Source: Salvator merianae (lineage: Eukaryota; Chordata; Lepidosauria; Squamata; Teiidae). Taken from it: DNA of 64,000 bases. The notes beneath the pieces are model-generated. The model did no database searches, had not been told where the DNA came from, and saw only the letters and a list, made by a program, of their open reading frames with translations. This document shows positions 1 through 11,939 of this stretch, in pieces. Position 1 is the first letter of the stretch. Each line of letters starts with the position of its first letter. Where the stretch lies: assembly GCA_003586115.2 (NCBI GenBank), contig QVOM02000073.1, positions 49,551,650 through 49,615,649 of the forward strand, in the 5' to 3' direction. Made by a program: the position numbers and the translations under genes.

Positions 1-3000
1 TCTAGCTTTCCTTGGTCTCAGAGATTTTCCTATCATCTGGTGCCTGATCTTATGGTTGGGGATGACAAGGTTTGAATCTCAGCCCTTCTGTAAAGAAGAC
101 TTGTACTAGGTATCTGCTGTGGTTTTTCATCTAAGTTACTGAAGTCCCATTGAAACTAATTCCTCTGTGCAAGCCTGCTCAGAAATGCGCTGTGCAGAGC
201 TTGGAGGATCACACTTCAAACATGGGTTGTTGCATGCCAGGGCACAGGGTTTGGGCAGACTATTTAATCAACTTTTTATCTTCAAGCCATCATCATCGTC
301 ACCATCTACATCTCTGGCACTATGTTATTAAACATCATGAGTTTTGGGATAGTTCCCTTTCATTTTTTTTTTCAAAGTGGAAGTTAAATGACATGCACCA
401 GCACCGCTTTATAAAAAACATAAATCCTAGATTGATATGTATATGGAGCTTAGTAAAGACAGGTCATGGTAGCAAACATTTATCCATGTAGCCACCAGGA
501 TTTAATCCAACTCAGAGGCAATTAACAAGCAGCCACAGCCATAATAACCAGTGCTTATACCCATCTCGAAAATGTCCTCAAGTCCAAGTACAGATATTTT
601 TAAACATTCTCTAGCCTTTCCACAAACTGGCTGAATGGATTTTTTGAAATTGTCACAACTGAAGGGGAAACAGTGTGGAATTAAACCGTAATCCCATATT
701 TTCTACTCATAGCTAAGATGTGCCACAGAAGCCCTTTTCTGTGTACAGCTGCCAAAGCCAGGCTCTTAACACCCTCCTCAGAGAGGTCTCCCTGGCACCA
801 TCATTGTTACGGTGCTATGTGAAGATCTTTTTTCCAACTGAGGTATTTTGATAAAATATGGGCTAATTGTGTGTGGGTGTGTGGGTTTTTAAATTTATTG
901 GTTTAACTTTGAAATATAAATGTTTAAAATAAATATTTTGTGGTATTGTAACTCATGCTTTTATATACACAGAGAACTTTTGTTATTAGGCAGCTAAATA
1001 AGTACGGTAAATAAATAGTATTCTCATTTTTCACTGCGTGTCTTTTAAGAGTTATAAGTTAAATAATGTGTAAATTATGTGCTTTGGAAGCTAAGACCTA
1101 ATGGAGTAGCAGTTGTGTGGTGGACTGTTCAGAAGTAAGCATCTGCGTGTCTGGTCAGAGAAATCTCACTATGAGTATTGCTTTATTAATCTTGTAAGTA
1201 AGAAAGAAAATTATTTTGTGCAAAGAGCTTGACAGAGCAATAGGTGAGCAGTGATAAGTATTTTACAAGTTGTAATATACGTCGTCATCAAAAACAGCTT
1301 TATTCTGGGAATATAGTTAAAGGGTGCCTCCATGTGCAGGCTAAAACCTGTGATTATATTGTGAATGCATATGTAATTGTGGCTTTCCTAATATAGTCCC
1401 AAGACATGGAGATGATATCCCATAATATTGCTATTATTGGAAATCTGGTAATGATGCCAAGTTTCCCATAATAGTGATTGCTTACTTTTGTCTGCTTATT
1501 CCTTTTGTGATTATTCCTTTTTTGCAAATACCCAGATATCAGCCAAGTTCACCCCCCCCAAAAAAAAACCAAAGGAAGTGGGCAGATGCTTGGATGACAT
1601 CTGAGTGTTTGCAAGGGGGACAATCATGAAAGGATCCGCAGATGGAGGTATGAGCCCAATATTGCCTCCCCTGTCTGGGTGTGTGTGTGTCAATGAGAGG
1701 CAATTGTTCTGCTGTAGGAAAGCAAAAAATGCATTTATAACAAAGCCCATTATTGAAAGCTCCATTTTTGAACTTTTTATGTAAGCAGACTTCATGGTGT
1801 TCAAAATGGCTGACATCCAAAATACTTACACTATTTATTTATTTATTTATTTATTTATTTGTATTTCTATCCTACTATGTACTCTAAGGTCACAAGGTGG
1901 ATTACAATAAAAACAATGTAAAAAAACAACAACGGGTTCTTAAAAATGGCAGATGGAATAGTTGGAGTACATATGCCTAAACACATATAGCAAGGTGTAT
2001 GACGACTTCAGCTGGCTTTGAAAGTTTTCTCTCTCCAGGTAGTATAAAGGCCGTACCCTTTGAAAGTGTTACGAAGCTGTAGCTCTACTTTATGTATTTT
2101 TCAAGGAGGACATTCTTGACATGAATTATAGCCCTGTATCTTGCAAGTTAACTTGAAAATAAGCTCTGCTGTGCTCATTCCAAATAAGTATGTTTTACTT
2201 GGAACGTTGGTTAATTTATGTATTTTTTTTTAAAAAAAAATCAGTGTAGTGACAGCAGATCCTCTAAAAATATTAAACTGCAAATATTTTTGATGAAAAT
2301 GCTTATTTCCAAGAACTACTGGGAGTTATTGGAAGCAAGCAGTGGATGCTTTTTACAACCCCCTTTACTCAATACTTAACAGATACCATAACAGTTGCAC
2401 AACTGATTTGTACATTTAAAAAAAAATAATTTAGTGCAAGTGAAATGAAGTGTACCATCGTATGCATGGCTTACGTGGGAGTAAGTCCCATGCAGCTCAG
2501 TCAGGCTTCCATCCAAGAAAGCATAGGCAGCTGGAGGCTGCTAAGAAAGGGTTTCCAAGAGAGTTAGCATTCTTTAGCATGGCGAAAGCTCCTGGTCCTT
2601 TCAATTGCTGACAGTTTGGTGATTTGTAAATGAAAAACTTCATTGGAATAATTTGCCTTGATTGTAATGACTGCATTCATTTTACTGACAGAGTGGTTTG
2701 CAAAGTCATACTTCATTCATTTACCAGTGATGGAGGAAAAAAATGCTGGGGACCATTACTAACTATTATGCTGCTTCTTGATTATATGTTTGTTCAAAAT
2801 TGCTGCCATAAAGTAGAACATGCTTCTATGACAACTCTTTTGTAATGAGATTTCATTCAGCCTCATGCTGAAATATTAATTTATGAACAAACATTTAAAA
2901 AACATGTTTTGGTCCCCACCCCACCCCCTGTTCACTGTCTGCAGAGATGTTGTGCTGTTGGGCTTCATTATACAACACCCTATTTTGGAATTAAATTAAT

Positions 3001-3492
3001 GATGTTTCAAATGACTGTATACTCTGTGCATTCATGTAGATTTAAGATCGTTAAGCAAAACAAAGACTTGCTCTTGCGCAGCATAGCAGATTATAATTTA
3101 TATTTGCATGTGAAATTCTCTAAATCTGTTCTTTTATATAATAATTATATTCATTATTTTTATAAATGGTAATATTAATAATTTCTATTAGGTTTTATCT
3201 GTTGGGCTTAACAGATAACCATTGGGAATTAATTCCAAACTATGCCTTTTGTTCCTCATTGTCAATTGCCTCCTAGGTGCCCCCTCTCCCACCTTTGTTT
3301 TTTTCTGGGGATCTTTCCTGTTTCAAAACAGTTTGATCTTTCCTTTTACACTTTTACCCAAGATAAGTTCCTGTCACTTTCTCTCATTGCTTTACTATGA
3401 ACATTTTCCAGAAACTATTGTAAATGTTCTGATTTGAAGAATGACATGTATATTTAAAATGTTGACTTTTTTTTTTCTTCCCCTTAACACAG
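1..3492 (+). other. PCBD2: PCBD2 intron (partial)
   Basis: The window opens inside an intron. No exon encoding the upstream PCBD2 segment was seen on reading through. Contents recognised: a degraded Harbinger-type MITE at about 1320-1720 (related to 7535-7961), a (TTTA)n run at 1832-1860 leading into a retroposon tail with short A-runs to about 1930, and a piece of the common squamate 'gagtaagtccca' interspersed repeat near 2478-2530. The remainder is AT-rich sequence without recognisable features. Confidence 0.7.
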
Positions 3493-3573
3493 GCTTTTGG
3501 CTTTATGACTCGGATTGCTCTTCAGGCTGAAAAGATGAATCATCATCCAGAATGGTTTAATGTATACAATAAG
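3493..3573 (+). CDS. PCBD2: PCBD2 penultimate coding exon
   Basis: This is an 81-nt, 27-codon exon, phase 0 at both ends. It is preceded by a T-rich tract ending in AACACAG and followed by the donor GTAGTA. It encodes AFGFMTR...[12 protein letters not shown], the core strand and helix of the carbinolamine dehydratase fold. The two adjacent histidines are the conserved catalytic/pterin-binding residues of the family. No stop or frameshift is present. Confidence 0.96.
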
Positions 3574-6512
3574 GTAGTAAATTTAATTATAATATAATTG
3601 TTTCCATTGGCTACTGTGACATACTGGTCAGTGTGTTTTAATATTAGGTGACTTGCCAAAACAAACACAAAAAGGATGATTTTAGGGTCTTTATCTTGTG
3701 GTGTTTTTACTTTGTCCAATCATTCATGAAAAGTTTGCAGAGTGCATCTGCTCCTTTTCCCAATATGGGGCTGACTTTTGCTTATTGTAAGATACCTCCA
3801 AATTTGAGAAAGGTTGAGAAATGTTAATTTGTTTTTATAAAAATTAGCTGGCATGTTGAAGAAGACATTTGTGAAAACACATTAAGCAAAACAGATGTCT
3901 GAGAATGCCATGGCTTCTTATAGGGTACACCAGAAGTAAGAAATCTGTGGGCCTCCAGATGTTGGACTGCAGCTCCCATCTCTGAGCCTTGGCATACTGG
4001 TTGAGGCAGATGGGAAATGTGGCCATACAAGTTCTCCTTATTACTTAAGCAAGCAATTACTCTTGTCCCTGGGTCTCTTCAGATCAAATACGGTGTAGTT
4101 TAGGGCGGAAGGGAAAGAGTGCAAATCAGTTTTATTGGAAGGGAAAGTAGGATGATATCACAAATAGCTTTCTTAGAAGCTATTCTGTCTCTGTCTTCAG
4201 CCCCTTTTAAAGTTTTTTTTTTAAATGTATCTCGGATTCTTGCCTTCATAAGGCTCATGTAAATTTTCTGATATAAACAGGCAGTTAAGAAAATATTTGA
4301 GAAGAATTCTAGAATTAAGCATTCCTCTGGCTCTGAAACAAGGGACATAAAACTTCTGGATGAAGAGCAGAAGCCAGTGATAAAACCATTTGAAAATAAC
4401 AAGTCAGAAAGATTTCAGACTTTCACAAAGACAATCTGGACATTTATGAATTCTTTTTTCAAAGTGTTCTTGTTACTCTATCAGTAGTGCTTGCTTGCTG
4501 TTAAATATTTTTTTCCATTTTAAGCCAGACTGCATATCCTTATATCTCATTTCTAGTGAGACTGAACTGCTATCTTTGTGTTGAAACTGATAAGTAGTAG
4601 TACTGTCAGGCAGGAAGGCAGAATTATGTATTTGTATACTGCCTTTCCAATAAATTGTTCAAGACGATTCCCAGCAAGCAAACCAAAAATTCAGTAATCA
4701 TCCAAAGCAAACGTCAACAGTATCCAGTTCAGTGCATAAGAACATCGAATATAAATTGTACTACAATTTAAGCTAATGATAAACTATATACTATACAATC
4801 CAGGGTAAAACAGAGCAAAACTATAACAAGACTTATTGGTCAAGAAGGATCTATCATAGGTAACAAAAGAGTTTAGCCTAAGGCACAGGAGAAGAGGCAG
4901 AAGCCAGGCTAGATTATCTTCTGTTCCTCCACTCCAGCCCAGCCAAAAGCAGCCACAGTTCTTACGCTTGCTTGGGGGAAGTGTGTGGCACAGGCAACAA
5001 ACAATTGCAGCAGGCAGCTCAGATCTTTTCATGGGTAGCCTACTGAGTGGGACTCCAAGGGTGCTGTTGGAAGGATGAAAGCCTGACTGAAAGCATCCTT
5101 TCGATCTCCCTATACAGGACTTTGGCCTGCTGCAATTCAAAATTCAGTCTGGGGAGGTCAAAGGGAGGCCACTACCTTTGCATAAATGCTCTGCACCATG
5201 CTAATTGTGTTTACCTATTCCCAGTACAGTTTTTAATATCTGAGAGCAGAGGTAAATTGTGCAATGGAACTGGCAGGCAAGGGTCAAAACTCCAACTGAA
5301 GCCTTTCCTTTGATTGTTCTGAACCACGTTTTCATCCGTTACAGAGCAAAATGGAATTAGGAGCTCTGTTTTTGATCTCTCCAACCAGAGTCTTGGCCTT
5401 GATTCCATGCTGGTTCCACTGCATGGCTTGCTGCTCTCTGAGAAGTGGAGGAAGATTGTCTAGACCAGTGGTTCTCAAACTTGCGTCTCCTGATGTTGGT
5501 GGCTTTAGCTCTCAGCGGCCTCAGTTCCTGTGGCCAAGGAAAGGAATAGGAGTTGTAGCTTAGCAACATCTGGAGACCCAAGTTGGAGAACCACTGATCT
5601 AAGCTTCAGCAGTGGTCCACTGACCATTAGAACAGTGTTGTGGTGAGGCAGGGCAGCAGTGGGATTGGAATCTTTAGTTTTGTCAGGCCAAACTGGCTGC
5701 TGGAGGATGACAGTAGGATCTGGTTTGGATGAGCAAAATCAGGGGCTTGCCGTTGCTGTTCAGCCTCTGTTGCTCAGTGGTCTTAGTCCATGGGCCAGCA
5801 CTACAAAATGTACAGGCTGTATTATTATCTTTTCCGCCTATCAACTAATCAGCAGACTCGAGCAAAATGGTCCTTGACATTCTACTGAGGAGTATAAATA
5901 ATTCTGTGCAGGCAGTTGCATCATGCCAATAGAACAACCCCTATGTTTTCTTTCCTCTTTGGAGCTAATCTGCAAGGTTTTGCCAGGCTCTTGTGTCCCA
6001 CAGCATAGCATTTGCAACCCAATGACTTGGTTTCCTTCCGAAGCCAATATGGGCAATTACTCCTTGAAAATGAGTAATTTAATTGGTTGCTCTCCTTCTG
6101 GAGGAAGCCCAAGAATCCCAGCTCTTAAGCATTCTGTGTTCTATGCTGGATCACTCTTTGGTTAGTCTCCAAGTTTTCTCAAGGCTGCTCACCTGACAGC
6201 TGTGTTATGTGATGCCTTTTTATTCAGGAAAAAAAATCCCATTCCAATTTACAATCAGACAGGGTGGTTTTTTGTTTTTTTTTTAAATTGTAAATATACA
6301 AATCAGAATGTATGTGAAAGAGCATTTTGGATGAAAGTCTGAAATCTGATCAGTCTGGAAAGGAACTTATTGGCTGCCGAATTGTAATGTTGCACTTTCT
6401 TTTCTCTTGTTAACAGGTCCAGATTACTCTTATTTCCCATGACTGTGGTGGGTTGACAAAGCGAGATGTCAAGCTGGCTCAGTTTATTGACAAAGCTGCT
6501 GCATCTGTCTAA
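3493..6512 (+). CDS. PCBD2: PCBD2, 3' part of gene (last two coding exons, spliced)
   Basis: Pterin-4a-carbinolamine dehydratase 2 (DCoH2/DCoHM) dehydrates 4a-hydroxytetrahydrobiopterin during cofactor recycling for aromatic amino-acid hydroxylases, and can also serve as a dimerisation cofactor of HNF1. Joining 3493-3573 to 6417-6512 gives 58 codons plus TAA. The first exon reads [20 protein letters not shown]..., which holds the paired histidines of the dehydratase active site (NHHPEW). The second begins [20 protein letters not shown] and ends KAAASV, nearly the same as the C-terminus of mammalian PCBD2 and unlike that of PCBD1 as I recall it. Both junctions are phase 0. The N-terminal half of the protein (start codon and first exons) was not found in bases 1-3492 and should lie upstream. 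CATSPER3 downstream in the same orientation matches the human gene order and supports the PCBD2 rather than PCBD1 call. Confidence 0.96.
3574..6416 (+). other. PCBD2: PCBD2 last intron
   Basis: This is a 2843-bp GT-AG intron. It contains a fragment of the 'actgcagctcccat' squamate repeat (about 3945-4035), a retroposon tail at about 4620-4710, and a short hAT-type MITE at 5466-5596. A T-rich tract at 6265-6285 lies about 130 bp before the acceptor. No other exon was recognised. Confidence 0.75.
5466..5596. mobile_element. hAT-like MITE, 131 bp
   Basis: The element begins CAGTGGTTCTCAAACTTG and ends CAAGTTGGAGAACCACTG, which are imperfect terminal inverted repeats with the CAG...CTG ends typical of hAT elements. 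The 8-bp flanks GTCTAGAC and ATCTAAGC agree at 5 of 8 positions, as expected for an old target-site duplication. It has no coding capacity. The class assignment rests on termini and flank length only. Confidence 0.7.
6417..6512 (+). CDS. PCBD2: PCBD2 last coding exon with stop
   Basis: The exon follows the acceptor TTGTTAACAG and runs 96 nt to the stop TAA at 6510-6512. It encodes 31 residues from [12 protein letters not shown] to DKAAASV, including the conserved [15 protein letters not shown] segment of the C-terminal helix. The 3' untranslated region starts at 6513. Confidence 0.97.
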   Translation, partial: VQITLISHDCGGLTKRDVKLAQFIDKAAASV

Positions 6513-7519
6513 CAAATGTGTATTGAATGCATCACAAAACAGCCTTCCCTCTGAGACACTTGTTCAATTTTCTTCTCCTCCTTTATTTACCCATAGCATC
6601 ATAACAAGTAAATAAGTGAAATGATTTCTTAAGCAGCATGCCGGCTCCCTGCAGTAGACAGTACTGCTTTCGGCCTGTTTATTGGCATTGCAGTTTTCTT
6701 TCTTGACCTTCCCTCTGTGAATTCTGACCATTCTATCAACAACTGACAGATAAAAGGATGCTTAGAGTGCCTGGAGGGCGGGCTTAGAGGCTGGCTCAGT
6801 TCTGCCCTTAGAACTCCCGGTTGGCTTTTGTTGTCCTCTTCTAGAGTGGGAGTGGCCCAACCCGTTCTAAGTGTTAAGAGCGTAATTTGTAATATTGTAC
6901 TGATTTTTGAAAAAAGTAATCATATTTTACTTGATAAGTGAGCTGTGCTAATTGGCAAATCATGGGTTGAGATCAAAAGGCTGCATGCAGTTTCGGTGCA
7001 CATTTGGAGGCTTTCGTGCACCTCCTTGTGCCTTCCCGAAAAGTTCCTCCTGTGATTCAGGAGGCCTTTGAAGTGGAATGTGGCTTGGTAGATGATGTAA
7101 CTGGATGAGGAAAGAATTGGTGACTGCCCACCCCATGCATATCCAATCCCATTTCGCCCTTCTGCATAGGCTTTTTTTAACATGCTAGTTATTACTTTTA
7201 ATCATGGTAGCTTAATTGTATGCACAAAGATCACACTGTATTGTTGAAAATCATAACAGTTTGTGATGATGAAGAAGTTTGGTCACAAGTCAGCTATAGT
7301 TAAGCCCATTCAAGTTGCATCATTTCATTTGCTTTTAACTCTGGGATTTGATTCAAGAGAAATTTCCACTGTCCTGCTACCTCAAAGCCAGATCTGGCTG
7401 TAGCTGTATAAATAAGGGATCAAGGAGATAGATATATTGCAATACGCTAGCTCAGAGGCTTAGCCTGCAAAAAAGTAATGACATTAACGTAAGAGTAGAG
7501 CCAGTTGGAGACACAGAGG

Positions 7520-7525
7520 AATAAA
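7520..7525 (+). terminator. candidate polyadenylation signal AATAAA (PCBD2?)
   Basis: A canonical AATAAA lies 1.0 kb downstream of the PCBD2 stop, with G/T-rich sequence starting about 10 nt later. The downstream G/T stretch belongs to the MITE that starts at 7535. A weaker AGTAAA lies near 6608, about 95 nt after the stop. Which of them is used cannot be decided from sequence. Confidence 0.3.
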
Positions 7526-7534
7526 ACAATATTA

Positions 7535-7961
7535 GGGTGGCTCCAGATGTGGGTTAAAACCTGCAATTCTCTTGAGACTATATTGGGAATGCCACACATA
7601 TCCGTGGCATTCCCAATATAGTTTTGGGTTAATTGATCGAAAATCCAGTATCTTGGTATTACAGGAAATCTGGCAACGATGCCGGATTTTCTATAATACT
7701 GATTGCTTACTTCTGTCTACCGACTCCTAGCATTCCTGTTTTTGTTTGAAATATCTGGATGCTGGCAAAGCATGGGGAAAAAACAAAGGCAAGAGGGTGG
7801 GTTCTTTGCTGGTATCCAGGTGTTTCAAACAGGAATGCCAGGAGCTGGCAGACAGAGCTAAGAAGCGGGGATTGCCTCCTGCTGTCTGGCAGGGTCAGCA
7901 AAAGTCAATTGCAGAATCTAATGAAGATCCCAGAGTTTTCTCTTGCCATCTGGAGGCACCC
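7535..7961. mobile_element. PIF/Harbinger-like MITE with TTA duplication, 427 bp
   Basis: Terminal inverted repeats GGGTGGCTCCAGATG (7535-7549) and CATCTGGAGGCACCC (7947-7961) match at 14 of 15 positions. They are flanked on both sides by TTA (7532-7534 and 7962-7964), the 3-bp target duplication of the PIF/Harbinger superfamily. An internal short palindrome around ATTGGGAATGCCA / TGGCATTCCCAAT lies at about 7589-7622. There is no transposase. Relatives sit at 56530-56953, 54594-54906 and, more decayed, near 1320-1720 and 47390-47530. Confidence 0.72.
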
Positions 7962-9346
7962 TTACTTGTTGCGAAATAGTTCAGTCTGGGCACAATCAAG
8001 CCAAAGAAGTGCACTTCTGTGAGACCCTGTTTTTGTGCCAGAATGCCTGCTTGATACCTAAGACTAACTAGTTTAGAGCCAACATCTGAAAGGCATCAGT
8101 GTGCAGTCAGTCAGAATCACTTGAGGAAACTCTTCTTAAGGTCTGGAGGAAGCCTAAGGCAGCTGTTTCCATGGGATCCATTCTTGCGCTGTGGCCAGAC
8201 TTCTGTCAGCACTGGACTTAATAAATTTGTGGCTACTTTTCTGCAGAAACTTGTATGCTGTGTTTATTTAGGTTGAGGCCAAGTAACAACCAATAGGCAG
8301 TATGTGTGTAAATGAGAAATTATTCACAAAGTTTCAAATTTCAGAGGATGGTCAGTTCTATCTAGCTACCAAATGCAGTTCCAGAATCTGCAATTTTGAT
8401 AAACTGGCACACACACACAAAATACTTAAACCTACTTTCTCATCTAGAATCTCATTCTTTTTTTGTACAGACCCTGCTTGTGTGTGCAAGAAAGTAAAAT
8501 ATCTTCGAAGCTTTTTTAGCGGAAATGCCATGACAGGAAAAGAATTAAGAATTCCTGTTCTCTTCCTTGCACAAGGCCTCTTGTTTCAGATGGATGTTTT
8601 TGCTGCTTTATTTAAAGTGGGGGGGAGATATGACTGAGTACTGAGTATAGTTTGTGCATAAGCTAGGTAAAATAAGCTGTAAAGAACACACAGCAATCCT
8701 TGCCTGATTTGGCCTTTCATGTCATCAAAAGTCTCCACTGAAGCTTTATCTACATGGAGATAGTGAAATGCTGTGATTTCCACTGAAACTGAACCATTTC
8801 AAAGAGCCGCAGACAGTCGTATATATTCTATTTCAAGTGGGTGGAGGCTGTTTGAGGAGGGCGGGAACAATGTCAGAAGTGTCATTCCATCATTTTCTTT
8901 CCCACTTCCTTCATTTTGCCTGTTTTCATCTGAGAAAGACTGGCAAGATTGCTCCAGGTAAAGCAACTACAGTGCTGTCACTTGCAGACATAGATTCAGG
9001 GTTCACAGTACTTTGAAGAAACACTAATTATTTAAGAAGCTGCTTCAGACTGTTGTTTTAGAGGCTTTGCAAGAGGCAGTTTTCTATCACTTTGGATTTT
9101 TTTGTTGCCAGTGGGGAGTAAATGTTTCTTTACTCATGTGGGGACCCTCAATAGTGTTCGACAAATAGCAAAATAAAGGCATTTCCTTAGATCCAAGGAT
9201 GGTGTGTGAGCCTATCATTTGGCCATACGAAGTTGGTTTCCTAACTTCTTTCTTCGTGTGCATACTGCCAGGTTGGCAGGCAAAGTGCTTCAAAGGAAAA
9301 GCAGTGAACACGTATTTGTTCATGTGAGAGCTGTTTGCCAGCATAT

Positions 9347-9421
9347 AGAATCATAGAATCATAGAGTTGGAAGGGACCACCAGTGTCATCGAGTCCAACC
9401 CCCTGCTCAATGCAGGATTCA
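9347..9421 (-). mobile_element. CR1 LINE 3'-end fragment
   Basis: The tandem AGAATCATAGAATCATAGA followed by GTTGGAAGGGACC and GAGTCCAACCCCCTGC is the reverse complement of the conserved 3' end of CR1 retrotransposons of birds and reptiles, whose tail is ATTCTATGATTCTATG. Only about 75 bp is recognisable; no coding part is present. Confidence 0.85.
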
Positions 9422-11939
9422 CTAAATCAGACATATGTGATATGTAAATAAAAAGTGTAAGATAGAATCCAATTGCAGCTCTTACAAAAAGGCTTTTGGT
9501 GCAGTGGATATCTCTGCTGATGCTTTTCTTGTCACGTCTAGCCTGTGGATACTGAAAATCAACTCCAGGAATTAGTGGAAGCTTCATACATCGGTTGGTG
9601 ACCTCAAGGAAAAGAGAGCACGGGAAACCGCCTTTCTTCCTTTAAGTGGGAAAATTCACCAGCTTGAACCTGGAAGGGGTTCTCTGAAAGGACATGTCAG
9701 TTTACTTTCAGATCTGATGCTTCCAATCAAGAGGGCTGGATTTTACCTATACTGCAAATGTTTAAAATGGTGATGTTGAATTCCAGTTTTAGGCAAAACG
9801 ACTTTGTGTAGTAACAATGTGGGCTATTCCTAGCTTTATAGGTATTCTGTTATTAACATTCTCCTCCCCTGAAATAAATGATACTTAAATACTATTTGCT
9901 TTAGCAGGATTTGCCCTTAAATTGTGATTCTGTATGTTTTACAACCATATTGCATAGGGTATTCTAGAAACATTTTATATTAATATGCAGTTCCATGTAG
10001 GCAGGTTAAGTTTGCATTCTTTTAAAAAAAGTGAGATATCCTCTTTCTGTGTTATTTTTCCTGTCCCCACTGTCCCCATTTTCAAAGGAATTGCTATTTA
10101 CAGTGCAGCCAACATCTTGTTGCAAAATTGGACTTCCCAGTGGCTTTTGGTACTGTAAATCACTGTATCCTCCTCCTGTATGGGATGGGAGTGGGAGGGA
10201 GTTCTAATTATTCCAGTTGTTGGTCAGTCAACAAAACAAAGCAACATAAGATCAGCAAGTTGCGCTAGCAAACAGCATAAAAAAGATATAGATAAAAACA
10301 TTTTATATTTTCTTAAACTGAACCCTTAAATCTAGAACAATATAAAAAAGTTGCTACTGTTTTAGTAGTTTCACAACTTATATCAGCAAGTCAGTAATTT
10401 GTATAAAGCAACCAATTCCATCTGAGAAATCTTGCTAATAGTGTTTATTTCTAGTGTCTCAGCATAAGCAACATCTGTAAATGTAATCTATCTTAATTAT
10501 ATTTCAACCTCCCTGTGTTGTGTTGGCCTTTTCAATATTCTATAAGTTCTTGATAGCCACCTCAAATTATTATGAAGTATATGTCTTTGCAACTTGACAC
10601 TAATGTAGGAATCTGGATTGGAAGCTGCAAGTGACCATTGGAAAGCAGGGGACTTGTGCTGAGACCCGAATCCATTTTAGCTAACAGACAGTGTGGGCAA
10701 TACATTCACTCCTCCCATACCTTGGACTGCTGACTTTACTCTTTGACTTTACCTGCTTTCTGCTTTTGTTTAATTTGTGCCACAGGACAACTTAATCCCA
10801 TCAATCTGCACCAGGAAGATATCATTTGAACTAGTAGTGTCCCTGCCTTGGGCCCATTAATATGCTAATATGAGTGCTCAGGTTGAATAGCTGATTTAAT
10901 CAATGCCACTTGTTTCCTTGGTCTAGGAAAACCTGAAGTTGGTCAATCTTTTGTTATGGTATAAGATCAAATGCTGTCTTCTGTTCATTGTCCTTGCACC
11001 CACCAAGATCCATCACTATGTTCTGGACTTGTGCTAGGTCCAGTGCTTCATCCTGGGTTTGTCTGGGGTCCATTATATATTTTGTTCACCCAAGATCCAC
11101 TTCTACATTGGTGTGCACTTTTCCTCTGATGTCACCATTCCACATTCCTCAGCCAAGATCTGGCAAGAGCTGGACTTTGTATGCATGTGTGTGTGTTCCA
11201 GAAAGCTATTTGTTGTGATTACTCCAAGGATGAATTTCAAGCTGGCTTTTCCCTTTACAAGGCTTGTTGCACATTAGGAATCTTGACTCCACAATTTCCA
11301 ATTAAGACCAATTTAAGACCAATTACCAATTGATTTTCTGAACCCCGTATCTCACCCTGCTGGTACTGATCTGTCAGGAGTTTACCAGAGTGCAGTTTCT
11401 GCAGGTGCCTGAAATCTTGTTGTGAATGTTACCACCTGCCCAAGCTTGTGTGTGCGAGCCTTTGTGTGCTTGTGCTTTGGCAACACTCTTTGTTTTTCTG
11501 AGAAGATTGTCCTTGACTGAGAGAAGATCCTGAGAAAGGTATAAATCCTCCTGACCTTTCCCTTACTGACTTTTCTCTCAGCCCACTCCACCTTTTCTTT
11601 GCTTAAACATTAAACAACTTCTTGTGTTTCCTGCTCAAATGATTAAGAATCAACTCAAATGAAAAAGAGTATTGTCTGTTGGTGCAGTTACCCCAGTTCA
11701 TTTTGAGGGCACAATTTATGTGAGGTAGTGGGAAGCAGCAATTAATATTCAAACCAGCAAAACCACAGGGGAAGAGGTCCTTAGCTGATAGACTGGGTTT
11801 AACTGTTTCCACAGGATTCTGCCAGTCCACTCCTAGCAACAAGCTCTGATTGGTTGAAAAATTCCCAGGCACAATGTGCCTGGCTGAGCTCTCTGTTTCT
11901 TTTCTCTGCCTTATCTCTAGCCTGGGAAACACTGAGAAC

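Larger units (their letters stand above)
6513..11939. other. 3' UTR of PCBD2 and intergenic region
   Basis: Apart from the MITE at 7535-7961 and the CR1 tail near 9347-9421, this stretch shows no gene. Open frames here are short and lack splice context or recognisable domains. The first few hundred bases after 6512 are PCBD2 3' UTR; its end is uncertain. No CpG-rich promoter region is seen. Confidence 0.6.

Noticed and set aside
150..491. 113-codon open frame at the start of the window
   Set aside because: It starts at a non-ATG codon, has His-rich low-complexity content from CATCAT-type DNA and no homology that I recognise.
1..3492. Search for the earlier PCBD2 exons
   Set aside because: Nothing encoding the expected upstream dehydratase segment was found with splice sites; these exons are taken to be outside the window.
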